Below, piece by piece: positions 1 to 9,154 of a DNA stretch of 64,000 nucleotides. Origin of the DNA: Bacillota bacterium. Lineage in GTDB: Bacteria > Bacillota > UBA4882 > UBA8346. Within the stretch, counting starts at the first letter, position 1. Each line of letters begins with the position of its first letter. The stretch is taken from assembly GCA_023429995.1 (NCBI GenBank), contig JAEZCE010000005.1, forward strand, positions 1 through 64,000. Reading direction: 5' to 3'. The notes under the pieces are model-generated. The model did not search any database. It worked only from the letters and a program-made list of their open reading frames with translations, and was not told the origin of the DNA. Position numbers and translations under genes: made by a program.

Positions 1-15
1 ACGGAAAAAATGTTT

Positions 16-365
16 GGAGAAATGAAATCATCCAAGGGAGAAATGGAAAAAAGGTTTTGAGAAACGAAATCACCCAAGGGAGAAATGGAAAAAAGGATTG
101 GAGAAATGCAATCACCCAAGGGAGAAACGGAAAAAAGGATTGGAGAAATGAAATCACCCAAGGGAGAAACGGAAAAAATGATTGGAGAAATGAAATCACC
201 CAAGGGAGAAACGGAAAAAATGATTGGAGAAATGAAATCACCCAAGGGAGAAATGGAAAAAATGTTTGGAGAAATGAAATCACCCAAGGGAGAAATGGAA
301 AAAATGATTGGAGAAATGAAATCACCCAAGGGAGAAACGGAAAAAAGGTTTAGAGAAACGAAATC
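16..365. repeat. 42-bp minisatellite, about 8.3 copies
   Basis: Eight full copies of a 42-base unit start at 16, 58, 100, 142, 184, 226, 268 and 310, and a partial copy ends near 365; the array also runs off the left edge of the window. Copies differ by a few substitutions (atg/agg, att/ttt, acgg/atgg). Because 42 is a multiple of three, more than one frame stays open, for example one giving a repeating MKSPKGETEKMIGE 14-mer. In that frame the copy starting at 58 carries TGA (58-60), and no convincing ribosome site precedes the open parts. I therefore call a VNTR-type repeat. It could instead be the tail of a repetitive coiled-coil protein whose start is outside the window. Confidence 0.9.
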
Positions 366-760
366 AGAAATCGCTGGAGCTGCGGAAATTGTTTCAATAT
401 AGCCCAAAGAACTGATTTCAGGTGGTCGCGAGAGATGGTAGACGGCCGGAAAATGCCGGTCATTGATTGGCAACTTATTCTTGCGGCGGAAAGCATCCCC
501 AAAATCGTTTCGGCATGGAATCGTTTATTTTCTTAACGCCTCGCCCAAGGGTGGCCCCACGGTTTAAAGCCTGACGGGGATTGGGTTTAGGGGTGATGTG
601 GGGCAGAGGGGGTGTTGTAGAAAGATATGTATATTTCTTTGTAATAATTGTTTCCGGATTTTTCAATATCATCAGGAATAATTTGGGGACATGGATTGGG
701 GCGGCGACAGTTTGATTAAAATTGGGCCAACCCTCCAACTTGGCTTCCGCAGGGGGGTCA

Positions 761-841
761 TGAGGGGAAGGAGGGCATTTGAAAATGAAAGGCAATGGGG
801 ATATATTTGGAAGAAAGATTTGATGCGATGGGATACCGGTT
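761..841 (+). repeat. Degenerate direct repeat, copy 1
   Basis: The stretch beginning tgaggggaaggagggcattt and containing tttggaagaaagatttgatg is matched, with substitutions and small indels, at 1311-1390. Both copies are purine-rich. No coding function is evident. The two copies lie about 550 bp apart in the gene-free left border of the restriction island. Confidence 0.6.
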
Positions 842-1020
842 AGAACCGGTGAGGGATTAAATAGCCGTGGGGCGTGTTCAAAAACAAGATTCAACCCGTG
901 GATTGAGGGCGAAGGGATAAACAGGAAGTCAAAAATGAATGACGGGTTTGAGTTTTTGAAGAACAAAGATTATTATTTTATGTTATGAATGCCGACAGGG
1001 GACGGCGCGAACAAGTTCGC

Positions 1021-1193
1021 GAACCCACTCCCCTGCACCCCTAAGGCCAAAGGGTGTAGCGGCACACCCTTTGGAATCCGGCCGTTGGAACCTACGGATT
1101 CCAAACCTCCCTTTATTCATCCCGGTTTTTGAGGGTCTTCACCATCCATGGTCTTTCGACTGGCAATTATATGAGGCTTTCGAAGGCGACGGC
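1021..1193 (-). repeat. Structured dispersed repeat, left copy (inverted)
   Basis: The reverse complement of this segment aligns with 13719-13930 on the plus strand. Shared runs include ATATAATTGCCAGTCGAAAG, CCGGGATGAATAAAGGGAGG and CCGTAGGTTCC. It contains a strong hairpin with arms CCAAAGGGTGT and ACACCCTTTGG, and next to it GCGAAC-TT-GTTCGC. In the other copy both hairpins are kept but built from different bases. It may be a structured RNA or a mobile hairpin repeat; no product is known. Confidence 0.75.
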
Positions 1194-1310
1194 TAAAAAC
1201 GTCCTGTTTTAAAGCCGCGCTTTTCGACATCGTGTCTCAAATGGCGGAGTGAGGAGTTTGGGCGTAAAAGCATGAAAAAGTGTAAAGTGTAAAGAAGGTA
1301 ATGAGGGCAA

Positions 1311-1390
1311 TGAGGGGGAGGAGGGTATTGAAAAATGAAAGGGAATGGGGGTTGATTTGGAAGAAAGATTGATGGGGGGATAGCGGTTTT
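1311..1390 (+). repeat. Degenerate direct repeat, copy 2
   Basis: Second copy of the purine-rich repeat at 761-841: it begins tgagggggaggagggtattg and contains tttggaagaaagattgatgg. It lies inside an interval whose ends carry the direct repeat ttttcgacatcgtgtctcaa (1221-1240 and 1411-1430, followed in both by atggcgg). Confidence 0.6.
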
Positions 1391-1520
1391 TCCATGTAAA
1401 GAGGCGGCGTTTTTCGACATCGTGTCTCAAATGGCGGGGAAGTTTATTTAAAGTTAAAAAGCATATAAAAAAGTAATGAGAGTGATTAAGAATATTGTTA
1501 AATTGAATATTTAATTATTG

Positions 1521-1560
1521 AAATCTAGTATTGACATACTAGATTTTTGTATGGTAATAT
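1521..1560 (+). promoter_or_regulatory. Promoter with palindromic operator upstream of the hsd operon
   Basis: A near-consensus promoter is visible: TTGACA at 1531-1536, an 18-base spacer and TAATAT at 1555-1560. The -35 hexamer is flanked exactly by a perfect 10-bp inverted repeat, AAATCTAGTA (1521-1530) and TACTAGATTT (1537-1546). This geometry suits a dimeric repressor that blocks the -35 element and so controls the whole restriction operon. The candidate regulator is unknown; the XRE protein at 12.9 kb sits next to a different palindrome. Confidence 0.8.
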
Positions 1561-1601
1561 ATTCTTACAGAGATAAAAGTACCTTTGAGAGGAGGGATAT
1601 A

Positions 1602-3203
1602 GTGAATCCAACAATTGAAACATTACTTAACAACTTTTATCAAAGGGGTTTAACAACAAGAGAACAGGTATTAAATGAATTGTTGCGAATTAAAGTAACA
1701 AACGCAGCATTTGACGCAGTTGAAAGTGAAAACCATAATGAGACTTGTCAGGATGCCGATAAGCTTTTTCACATCATGAAGGAAAAAACCGAACAAGACC
1801 TGGGCTTTTTTCCGGGAGATCGCGATTTTTTTACAAGACAATTCAATGCGGGTAAAAATATTGATTTAATTGAATTCACCCTGGAAATTTATAAGAATGA
1901 CCGCTTGGGGATTATTATTGCCCCGGAATATTTGACCGAATTTCTTTATCAATATATCGAGGAAAAACAACCTCAAACCATGTTAATCACGGAGGCTGAA
2001 AAGCACCTGATTGGAATGAAGGGTTTGTTGCAAAAGTTTCCCCAAATTGATTTTACATTTACGACTTCTTATCCTCAAATGTATTTACTCTTGACGCTGG
2101 GGTTTCAAGGATTTCCCAATGTTAAGATCATCCAGCAATCGATCTATCAAGAATTGTTGCTGGATCAAAAATTTGATTTGATATACTGCTTACCGGAATT
2201 TGGCGGAAAATCCGATGAAGACATCCGGACTCAAACGATTACCAATCAAACCGACGGTATCGCCATGGAAAATATGTTGAAAATCTTAAAGGATCGCGGT
2301 ACTTTGATTGCCATCGTCCCGGCGCGAATTACCTTTGCCGGGGGTAGCTTTGCGGAGCTTCGTTCCTATATCACCAATCATTTTAATGTCGATAATATCT
2401 TCATTTTACCGGAAGGGATCTTCCGGCCCTATACGGCGATTAAAACCTATATGTTTTATATATCCGGAGAGATTAAAAAGACGGTCAATATTGGGACTAT
2501 CCATTTTGAGCAGGACCGTTTCGTTTTAAGCGATTCTAAAAGCATCCCCCGGGAGAGCTTTGTGAGCCATGAGGATTGGCGGATCGAAATGATTCTGGCG
2601 GATGACGATGTCAATCTCCAGAAATATAAAGCATCTTCGGTTACGAAAGTCAAATTAAAGGAAATCGCCGAAATATTCCGGGGGAAATCCATCTTAAAAA
2701 AAGATGTCGCACCGGGAAAGATTTCGGTTCTGAATATATCCAATATCGAAGACGGAGAGATTCATTATGAAGACATGGACTCCATCGACGATGAGGAAAG
2801 GAAAATTAAACGGTATGAATTAATCGATGGCGATGTGGCGCTAACTTGCAGGGGCACTTCGGTGAAGGTAGCCGTATTTAAGCAACAACCAAATATGGTG
2901 ATCGCTTCGGCCAATGTCATTGTCATTCGCCCGAATACCGGCATGCTGGGGAAATATCTGAAGATGTTTTTGGAAAGCCCGATCGGGACGACTCTGATCA
3001 AGAGTTTTGGGCGGGGAACCACCATGATGAATATTAATCATATGGATATTGCGGAAATTGAGATACCGGCAATTGGTCTGGATGAACAACAAGCGATGGT
3101 AAGTAAATATAATCAAGAGTTATCCCTATTCAAGGAGACCATCCAAAAAGCCGAAACCCGGTGGAACGAGTCTAAAAATAAACTTTATGAGAGAATGTAC
3201 TAA
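1602..3203 (+). CDS. Degenerate N6-adenine methylase fused to one HsdS-type target-recognition domain
   Basis: The start is GTG 1602, preceded by GAGAGGAGGG at 1587-1596; longer readings begin upstream inside the promoter. The product has 533 residues. Its middle resembles the C-terminal half of HsdM methylases (an AIVPARITFAGG-like stretch and LPEGIFRPYTAIKTYMF). The S-adenosylmethionine motif DPxCGSG is not recognisable, and the catalytic NPPF is replaced by CLPEFG, so it is probably not an active methylase. The C-terminal third is one HsdS-like recognition half (VKLKEIAEIFRGK through GRGTTMMNINHMDIAEIEIP) ending in a coiled segment. It is 14 bp upstream of hsdM and is probably co-transcribed. 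It could modulate specificity or assembly of the type I complex, but that is inference. Confidence 0.7.
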   Translation: MNPTIETLLNNFYQRGLTTREQVLNELLRIKVTNAAFDAVESENHNETCQDADKLFHIMKEKTEQDLGFFPGDRDFFTRQFNAGKNIDLIEFTLEIYKNDRLGIIIAPEYLTEFLYQYIEEKQPQTMLITEAEKHLIGMKGLLQKFPQIDFTFTTSYPQMYLLLTLGFQGFPNVKIIQQSIYQELLLDQKFDLIYCLPEFGGKSDEDIRTQTITNQTDGIAMENMLKILKDRGTLIAIVPARITFAGGSFAELRSYITNHFNVDNIFILPEGIFRPYTAIKTYMFYISGEIKKTVNIGTIHFEQDRFVLSDSKSIPRESFVSHEDWRIEMILADDDVNLQKYKASSVTKVKLKEIAEIFRGKSILKKDVAPGKISVLNISNIEDGEIHYEDMDSIDDEERKIKRYELIDGDVALTCRGTSVKVAVFKQQPNMVIASANVIVIRPNTGMLGKYLKMFLESPIGTTLIKSFGRGTTMMNINHMDIAEIEIPAIGLDEQQAMVSKYNQELSLFKETIQKAETRWNESKNKLYERMY

Positions 3204-3217
3204 CAGGAGGATACAGC

Positions 3218-4720
3218 ATGTCAAGCGTAAATCTTGGTTTTGAACAAAACCTTTGGGAAATGGCGGATAAACTGCGCGGCAATATCGAAGCCTCGGAATA
3301 TAAACATGTGGTCCTGGGGTTAATCTTTCTTAAATATATCTCGGATGCCTTTGAAGAAAGACATGCCGAGTTGGTGGCGGAAGGGGAAGGGTTCGAGGAG
3401 GAAAGCGACGCTTATGCCGAGGAGAATGTGTTTTTTGTGCCCTCCGAGGCCCGTTGGGAAAATATTAAAAGCCAGGCCAAGCAGCCGAAGATTGGACAAG
3501 TTATTGATGAGGCGATGGTCGCCATCGAGAAGAATAATGAGAGCTTAAAAGGGGTCCTGCCTAAGAACTACGCCCGTCCGGAAATTGATAAGACCAAACT
3601 GGGAGAGTTGATCGACCTTTTTTCCTTTAAAATCGGTGATAAAGAGGCTAAAGCCAAGGATGTTTTGGGGCGAGTATATGAATACTTCCTCGGTAATTTC
3701 GGTATTTCCGAAGGTGAATTTTTCACACCGCCTTCTGTTGTAAAACTTTTGGTTAGAATGATAGAGCCTTATCAAGGTCGGGTTTATGATCCTTGCTGCG
3801 GCAGCGGCGGTATGTTCGTCCAGAGCCAAAAGTTCGTTGAGGAGCATCAGGGAAAACGGGACGATATCCATATTTACGGCCAGGAATACACCGCCACCAC
3901 CTGGCGGCTTTGCAAGATGAACCTGGCCATTCGGCAGATTGATGGTGATCTGGGGGAACGGGATGCCGATACTTTTTCCAATGATTTGCACAAGACGCTC
4001 CGGGCTGACTATTGTTTAGCAAATCCTCCCTTTAACATCAAGGATTGGGGCGCGAACCGACTTGCTGATGATGTCCGCTGGAAATACGGCATGCCTCCGG
4101 CCAATAACGCCAACTATGCTTGGATTCAACATATGATCTCCAAGTTATCCCCCAGCGGGATTGCCGGGTTTGTCATGGCCAACGGTTCCATGTCCTCCAA
4201 TACCTCCAATGAAGGCGAAATCAGGAAGAATATTATTGATGCCAAGCTGGTGGATTGCATCATTACTTTGCCGCCGAACCTTTTTTATTACGTTACCATC
4301 CCAGCCTGTTTATGGTTTGTGACCAAGAACAAAAATCCCAAAGGGATGCGGGATCGCAGCCAGGAGATTTTATTCATCGACGCCCGCAAGATGGGTTACA
4401 TGGAAGACCGGAAACACCGGCTGTTTACCGATGAAGAGATCCAAAAAATCGCCGACACTTATCACAACTGGAAAAAGGGTGAAGGCTACGAGGATGTCAA
4501 AGGTTTTTGCAAGTCGGCCGATCTGGAACAGGTACGGGAGCATGAATATATTTTAACTCCGGGACGGTATGTAGGGATCGAGGAAATAGAGGATGACGGG
4601 GAACCATTCGAAGAGAAGATGGAACGGTATACGGAAGAGTTGTCCGAGATGTTCGCCAAGTCGAGAAATTTGGAGGATGAAATTCGGAAGAGACTGGGGG
4701 CGATTGGGTTTGAGTTGTGA
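3218..4720 (+). CDS. hsdM: Type I restriction-modification DNA methylase subunit M
   Basis: HsdM transfers methyl groups from S-adenosylmethionine to adenine in the recognition site set by HsdS, and is needed for both the methylase and the restriction complexes. The 500-residue product has the family's N-terminal helical domain (NLWEMADKLRGNIEASEYKH). It has motif I DPCCGSGG near residue 191 and the catalytic NPPF near 269, both intact, unlike the upstream paralogue. A strong AGGAGG site precedes ATG 3218. The end overlaps the likely hsdS start by about 11 bases, suggesting translational coupling. Length and motifs are normal for the family. Confidence 0.96.
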   Translation: MSSVNLGFEQNLWEMADKLRGNIEASEYKHVVLGLIFLKYISDAFEERHAELVAEGEGFEEESDAYAEENVFFVPSEARWENIKSQAKQPKIGQVIDEAMVAIEKNNESLKGVLPKNYARPEIDKTKLGELIDLFSFKIGDKEAKAKDVLGRVYEYFLGNFGISEGEFFTPPSVVKLLVRMIEPYQGRVYDPCCGSGGMFVQSQKFVEEHQGKRDDIHIYGQEYTATTWRLCKMNLAIRQIDGDLGERDADTFSNDLHKTLRADYCLANPPFNIKDWGANRLADDVRWKYGMPPANNANYAWIQHMISKLSPSGIAGFVMANGSMSSNTSNEGEIRKNIIDAKLVDCIITLPPNLFYYVTIPACLWFVTKNKNPKGMRDRSQEILFIDARKMGYMEDRKHRLFTDEEIQKIADTYHNWKKGEGYEDVKGFCKSADLEQVREHEYILTPGRYVGIEEIEDDGEPFEEKMERYTEELSEMFAKSRNLEDEIRKRLGAIGFEL

Positions 4721-5972
4721 TGGGTGGAAGGAAGTAAGACTAGGTGATTTTTGTTCAAAAATTGGTAGTGGAGTTACTCCAAGAGGTGGAGACAATGTAT
4801 ATATCGATGAAGGAGTATCTTTAATTAGAAGTCAAAATATTTATGATTTTTCGTTTGATTATAATGGCCTTGTTTATATCGATAATGAACAAGCAGAAAA
4901 AATGAAAAATGTTGAAATTGAAAAATTAGATGTATTGCTTAATATAACAGGTGACTCAGTGGCTCGCTGTTGCTTAGTACCTGATGATATTTTGCCAGCA
5001 AGAGTAAATCAGCATGTTTCTATTATAAGACCAAATCAAGGTTTATTAAATTCGGCTTTCCTACAATATGAACTAATTAATCCTAACGTAAAAGAATATT
5101 TATTATCTTTGGCAAGTACTGGTGGAACACGTAAGGCACTTACGAAAAATATGATTGAAAATTTAAAAATTAATATTCCGCCAATTAAAGAACAAAGAGC
5201 TATCGCCGCCACTCTTTCGGCTCTCGATGATAAAATCGAACTCAACAACCGCATCAACAAAAAGCTGGAGGAAATGGCCCAAGCGATATTCAAGTCGTGG
5301 TTTGTGGATTTTGAGCCGTTTCAGGATGGGGTGTTTGAGGAGAGTGAGTTGGGGAGGATACCTAAAGGATGGAAAGTATATAAATTAGAAGAATTAATTG
5401 AATCCGTTTCAATAACTCATAAACTGAATTGTGAAAAAGTAATTTTTTTAAATACATCGGATATTGAAGAAGGAAGGGTACTACATCATAATTATAGTTT
5501 AATTAATGGTTTACCTGGCCAGGCCAAAAAAAGCATTCAAAAAAATGATATTCTTTTTACAGAAATTAGACCAGCTAACAAACGATATGCATTAATTGAC
5601 TTTGACGCTCAGGATTATGTAGTGTCTACAAAACTTATGGTTTTAAGGACTAAAAAGCATGTGCAACCAATTGTTATATATAATTTTCTAACAAGTAACG
5701 AAATTCTAGCTCAATTACAACATATTGCAGAATCAAGATCTGGTACTTTTCCACAAATTACTTTTGACCAAGTAAAAGAATTAAAGTTGGCTTTACCCCA
5801 AGGTGATTTTTTACAAAAATACACTGACTTGGCATGGTCGATTTTTAAACAAATAACTTTTAATAATAAACAAACCCGTACTATTATAAATGTCCGTGAT
5901 TCACTTCTTCCTAAGCTTATGTCCGGCGAAATACGAGTCCCCATAGACAACGTTACCCAGGAGGTGGTTTGA
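4710..5972 (+). CDS. hsdS: Type I restriction-modification specificity subunit S
   Basis: HsdS reads the bipartite DNA target and holds the M and R subunits. Two recognition domains are seen: TRD1 from WKEVRLGDFCSKIGSG to about residue 155, and TRD2 from GWKVYKLEELIESV onward. They are separated by the conserved coiled spacer EQRAIAATLSALDDKIELNN and KSWFVDFEPF, and the end has the second spacer (RDSLLPKLMSGEI). I favour TTG 4710, inside the end of hsdM, because the family begins shortly before GWKEVRLGD; no strong ribosome site fixes this. Both TRDs are visibly more AT-rich than the spacer (about 5200-5365), as expected when TRDs are exchanged by recombination. Confidence 0.93.
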   Translation: MSCDGWKEVRLGDFCSKIGSGVTPRGGDNVYIDEGVSLIRSQNIYDFSFDYNGLVYIDNEQAEKMKNVEIEKLDVLLNITGDSVARCCLVPDDILPARVNQHVSIIRPNQGLLNSAFLQYELINPNVKEYLLSLASTGGTRKALTKNMIENLKINIPPIKEQRAIAATLSALDDKIELNNRINKKLEEMAQAIFKSWFVDFEPFQDGVFEESELGRIPKGWKVYKLEELIESVSITHKLNCEKVIFLNTSDIEEGRVLHHNYSLINGLPGQAKKSIQKNDILFTEIRPANKRYALIDFDAQDYVVSTKLMVLRTKKHVQPIVIYNFLTSNEILAQLQHIAESRSGTFPQITFDQVKELKLALPQGDFLQKYTDLAWSIFKQITFNNKQTRTIINVRDSLLPKLMSGEIRVPIDNVTQEVV

Positions 5973-8900
5973 TTGTACAATTATACCGAATCCGAATTGG
6001 AACAGGCTACCCTAGAATGGTTTGAAGAATTAAATTATGATATTATTTCCGCTCCGGATATTTCGCCCGGCGGCGATTATCCGGAACGGGAGGATTATTC
6101 GGAAGTTATTCTGGCCGGGCGGTTAAAGGAAGCGCTGCAACGGATCAACCCGCACCTGTCTGCCGAGGCCATCGAGGATGCCGGCAGGCAAATTATGATT
6201 CCCCAAAGCCCGAGCATGCTGATGAATAACAAGGCATTCCAAAAAATGATCACCGATGGTATCGATGTCAGTTACCGTCAAAAAGACGGCGCGGTCCGTT
6301 ATGAAAAGGCCAAAATCTTTGATTGGGAGCGGATCAATCATAATGACTGGCTGGTGGCCAATCAGTTTACGGTCGTCGAAAACCGGGTCGAGAAGCGCCC
6401 CGATGTGGTGGTCTTTGTAAATGGGCTGCCGCTGGTGGTCATGGAGCTGAAAAGTTGCTCCGAAGAAGATGTCGGTATCAGTGAAGGTTACAATCAACTG
6501 CAAACCTATAAAGTGACCATCCCCTCTTTGTTCACCTATAATTCATTTTTAGTTACCAGTGACGGTATTAATGCCAGAGTGGGGACGATTACCGCTGATG
6601 AAGACCGTTTTATGATGTGGCGGACGATGGATGGAGAACAGGTTGCGCCGCTGACCGTCCCGCAACTGGAAGTCCTCATTAAAGGGATGTTTGATAAAGA
6701 ACGGTTTTTAGATATTATCAAGCACTTTGTCTTGTTCCAAACGGATGGTCATGATACGTATAAGATCTTAGCCGGATATCATCAGTATCATGCCGTCAAT
6801 AAGGCAGTCGAAAGCAGTATCGGGGCCACTCTTGAAAAAGGAGACCGGCGGATCGGGGTGGTTTGGCATACCCAAGGGTCGGGGAAAAGCTTATCGATGG
6901 TGTTTTACGCCGGTAAACTCGTGCTGGCGGAGGAACTGGCCAATCCGACGATTGTGGTGATTACCGACCGCAATGACTTGGATGACCAGCTTTATTCGAC
7001 CTTTTGCAAGTCGCAGGATTTACTACGGCAGGAACCGGTCCAGGCCAAAGACCGGGCGGATTTGCGGCGGCTATTGACCCGGGAGTCGGGCGGGATTATC
7101 TTTAGCACCATTCAAAAGTTTGCGCCGGAAGATAAAGGCGACAATATATCCGTATTAACAGACCGCAAAAATGTGGTTGTGATTGCTGATGAAGCACACC
7201 GGAGCCAGTACGGGTTTGAAGCGGATGTGGTTCATGATGATCAGGAAGCCAATATTAAATACGGTTACGCCAAATATATGCGGGACGCCTTACCGAACGC
7301 TTCCTATATCGGCTTTACCGGTACGCCGATTGAATTGACCGATAAAAACACCCGGGCCGTATTCGGTGATTATATCGACGTCTATGATATGACCCGAGCG
7401 GTTGAGGACGGGACCACGGTTAAAATTTATTATGAAAGCCGAATTGCCAAACTGGAATTGCCGGAGGAACTGAAACCAGTGATCGATCAGAAATATGAGG
7501 ATATCACCGAGTATCAGGAGTATACCCAAAAAGAGAAGCTGAAGTCCAAATGGTCGCGGCTGGAAGCCATTGTGGGGGCCGAAGAACGGGTAAAGGCGAT
7601 TGCCAAGGATATCGTCGAACATTTTGAAAAGCGCCAGGCTGCTCAGGAAACCACTGTCGGTAAAGCGATGATTGTCACCATGTCCCGCAGGATTGCGGTG
7701 GATATGTATAAAGCCATTGTGGCGCTGCGCCCCGAATGGCATAGTGACGATGTGGAAAAAGGTGTCATTAAAGTAGTCATGACCGGGAATTCGGCTCATG
7801 AAAAGGAATGGCAGACCTTTATCGGGAGCAAAGCAACCCGGGACCGGATTGCCAAACGGATGAAGGATAATAAGGATGAATTAAAGATTGTCATTGTCCG
7901 GGATATGTGGTTAACCGGTTTTGATGTGCCGAGTATGCAGACCATGTATATTGACAAACCGATGCATGGACATAATTTAATGCAAGCCATCGCCAGGGTT
8001 AACCGGGTGTTCCGGGAGAAACAGGGCGGCCTGATTGTGGATTACATCGGCATCGCCGAAAACTTGAAAAACGCCTTGAATGACTATACGGAAAGAGATC
8101 GGGAAACCGCCGGGGTTGATACCGATTTAGCCGCTGAAGTCATGCTCGAAAAATATGACCTGATCAAAGAAATGTTACACGGGCACGATTATAGCAAATT
8201 CTTTACCGGAAAAGCCAGTGAACGGATGCAAGCGATTGTGGAAACGATTGACTTTATTATCGGACTCCGAGAAGAACGCAAAAAAGATTATATGAGGCTG
8301 GTAACTGAGTTGTCAAGGGCCTATTCGTTATGCGCCACCACGGATTTGGCGGAAAAATTAAATGTCGAGATAGGCTTCCATAAATCGGTCAAAGCGGGAA
8401 TTATTAAATTAATCCCGGAAAATACCCTCAAGAAGACCGGCGCCCAGCTTGATGCGGAGCTTAATCAGTTAATATCCAAGTCGATTTCATCCGGCGAAGT
8501 TATTGACATCCTGGAAGCGGTTGGTTTACAGAAACCCAATATAGCTGTTCTTTCCGATGAATTCTTGGAAGAAGTCAAAGGGATGAAGCAGAAAAACCTG
8601 GCTGTGGAACTGTTAAACCGGTTGCTGCAGGGGAAAGTAAAAACTTTTTCAAAGCAAAACCTGATTCAGTCGAAGAAATTCTCCGAATTACTGGAAAATG
8701 CCATTCGAAAATATCAAAACCGCGCCATTGAGACCACTCAGGTTATTATGGAACTGATCGAACTCGCCAAAAGTATCAATGAAGCTCAAAAACGGGGCGA
8801 AAACACCGGCTTGACCCCGGATGAACTTGCCTTTTATGATGCGCTCTCCGATAACGAGTCCGCCCGGGAGATTATGGGAGATGATATTTTAAAGCAAATT

Positions 8901-9149
8901 GCCAGGGATTTGACAAATTCGATTAAGCAAAACATGAGTGTTGATTGGAACTTACGGGCCAGTGTCCAAGCCAAAATGAAGATGATTATTAAACGGTTGC
9001 TTAAGAAGTATAATTATCCGCCGGATAAGACGGAGAAGGCCGTTGAGACTGTGATGGAGCAGGCGAAGTTGATGTGCGAGAGTGAAACAACCAGTTTTTA
9101 CGAGCAAAAAACAAATTATAACACTTCTCGAGTGGCTGAGGAAAAATAA
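5973..9149 (+). CDS. hsdR: Type I restriction enzyme subunit R (translocase and nuclease)
   Basis: HsdR is the ATP-driven DNA translocase and endonuclease of the type I complex, cutting unmethylated DNA away from the site. The 1058-residue product shows the PD-(D/E)xK nuclease core (RPDVVVF followed by VVMELKS, about residues 148-166), Walker A HTQGSGKS near 300, the DEAH box near 405, and TGTPIE, SF2 helicase motif III-like. Helicase motifs V/VI follow (VRDMWLTGFDVPSM and QAIARVNRVFR), then a helical C-terminus. The start is TTG 5973, right after the hsdS stop and 7 bases from CAGGAGG. It looks intact and of normal length. Confidence 0.96.
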   Translation: MYNYTESELEQATLEWFEELNYDIISAPDISPGGDYPEREDYSEVILAGRLKEALQRINPHLSAEAIEDAGRQIMIPQSPSMLMNNKAFQKMITDGIDVSYRQKDGAVRYEKAKIFDWERINHNDWLVANQFTVVENRVEKRPDVVVFVNGLPLVVMELKSCSEEDVGISEGYNQLQTYKVTIPSLFTYNSFLVTSDGINARVGTITADEDRFMMWRTMDGEQVAPLTVPQLEVLIKGMFDKERFLDIIKHFVLFQTDGHDTYKILAGYHQYHAVNKAVESSIGATLEKGDRRIGVVWHTQGSGKSLSMVFYAGKLVLAEELANPTIVVITDRNDLDDQLYSTFCKSQDLLRQEPVQAKDRADLRRLLTRESGGIIFSTIQKFAPEDKGDNISVLTDRKNVVVIADEAHRSQYGFEADVVHDDQEANIKYGYAKYMRDALPNASYIGFTGTPIELTDKNTRAVFGDYIDVYDMTRAVEDGTTVKIYYESRIAKLELPEELKPVIDQKYEDITEYQEYTQKEKLKSKWSRLEAIVGAEERVKAIAKDIVEHFEKRQAAQETTVGKAMIVTMSRRIAVDMYKAIVALRPEWHSDDVEKGVIKVVMTGNSAHEKEWQTFIGSKATRDRIAKRMKDNKDELKIVIVRDMWLTGFDVPSMQTMYIDKPMHGHNLMQAIARVNRVFREKQGGLIVDYIGIAENLKNALNDYTERDRETAGVDTDLAAEVMLEKYDLIKEMLHGHDYSKFFTGKASERMQAIVETIDFIIGLREERKKDYMRLVTELSRAYSLCATTDLAEKLNVEIGFHKSVKAGIIKLIPENTLKKTGAQLDAELNQLISKSISSGEVIDILEAVGLQKPNIAVLSDEFLEEVKGMKQKNLAVELLNRLLQGKVKTFSKQNLIQSKKFSELLENAIRKYQNRAIETTQVIMELIELAKSINEAQKRGENTGLTPDELAFYDALSDNESAREIMGDDILKQIARDLTNSIKQNMSVDWNLRASVQAKMKMIIKRLLKKYNYPPDKTEKAVETVMEQAKLMCESETTSFYEQKTNYNTSRVAEEK

Positions 9150-9154
9150 GGAAT

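Larger units (their letters stand above)
366..1517. other. Gene-poor stretch with degenerate repeats
   Basis: I see no convincing gene in about 1.15 kb. Open frames on the minus strand here are Pro/Phe-rich and low-complexity, without recognisable domains or good ribosome sites. The stretch does hold a pair of degenerate direct repeats (761-841 and 1311-1390), a short direct repeat (1221-1246 and 1411-1436) and one copy of the structured inverted repeat (1021-1193), listed separately. It looks like the scarred left border of the restriction island. Confidence 0.6.

Noticed and set aside
16..365. CRISPR-like array at the left edge
   Set aside because: The whole 42-bp unit repeats head to tail, with no variable spacers between copies.
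453..536. 27-codon frame beginning MPVIDWQLILAAESIPKIV
   Set aside because: No ribosome site and no recognisable family. It lies in a gap of repeats; chance is more likely.
475..1430. Minus-strand open frames rich in Pro and Phe
   Set aside because: Low complexity, no domain or ribosome site. They arise from reading purine-rich repeats in reverse.
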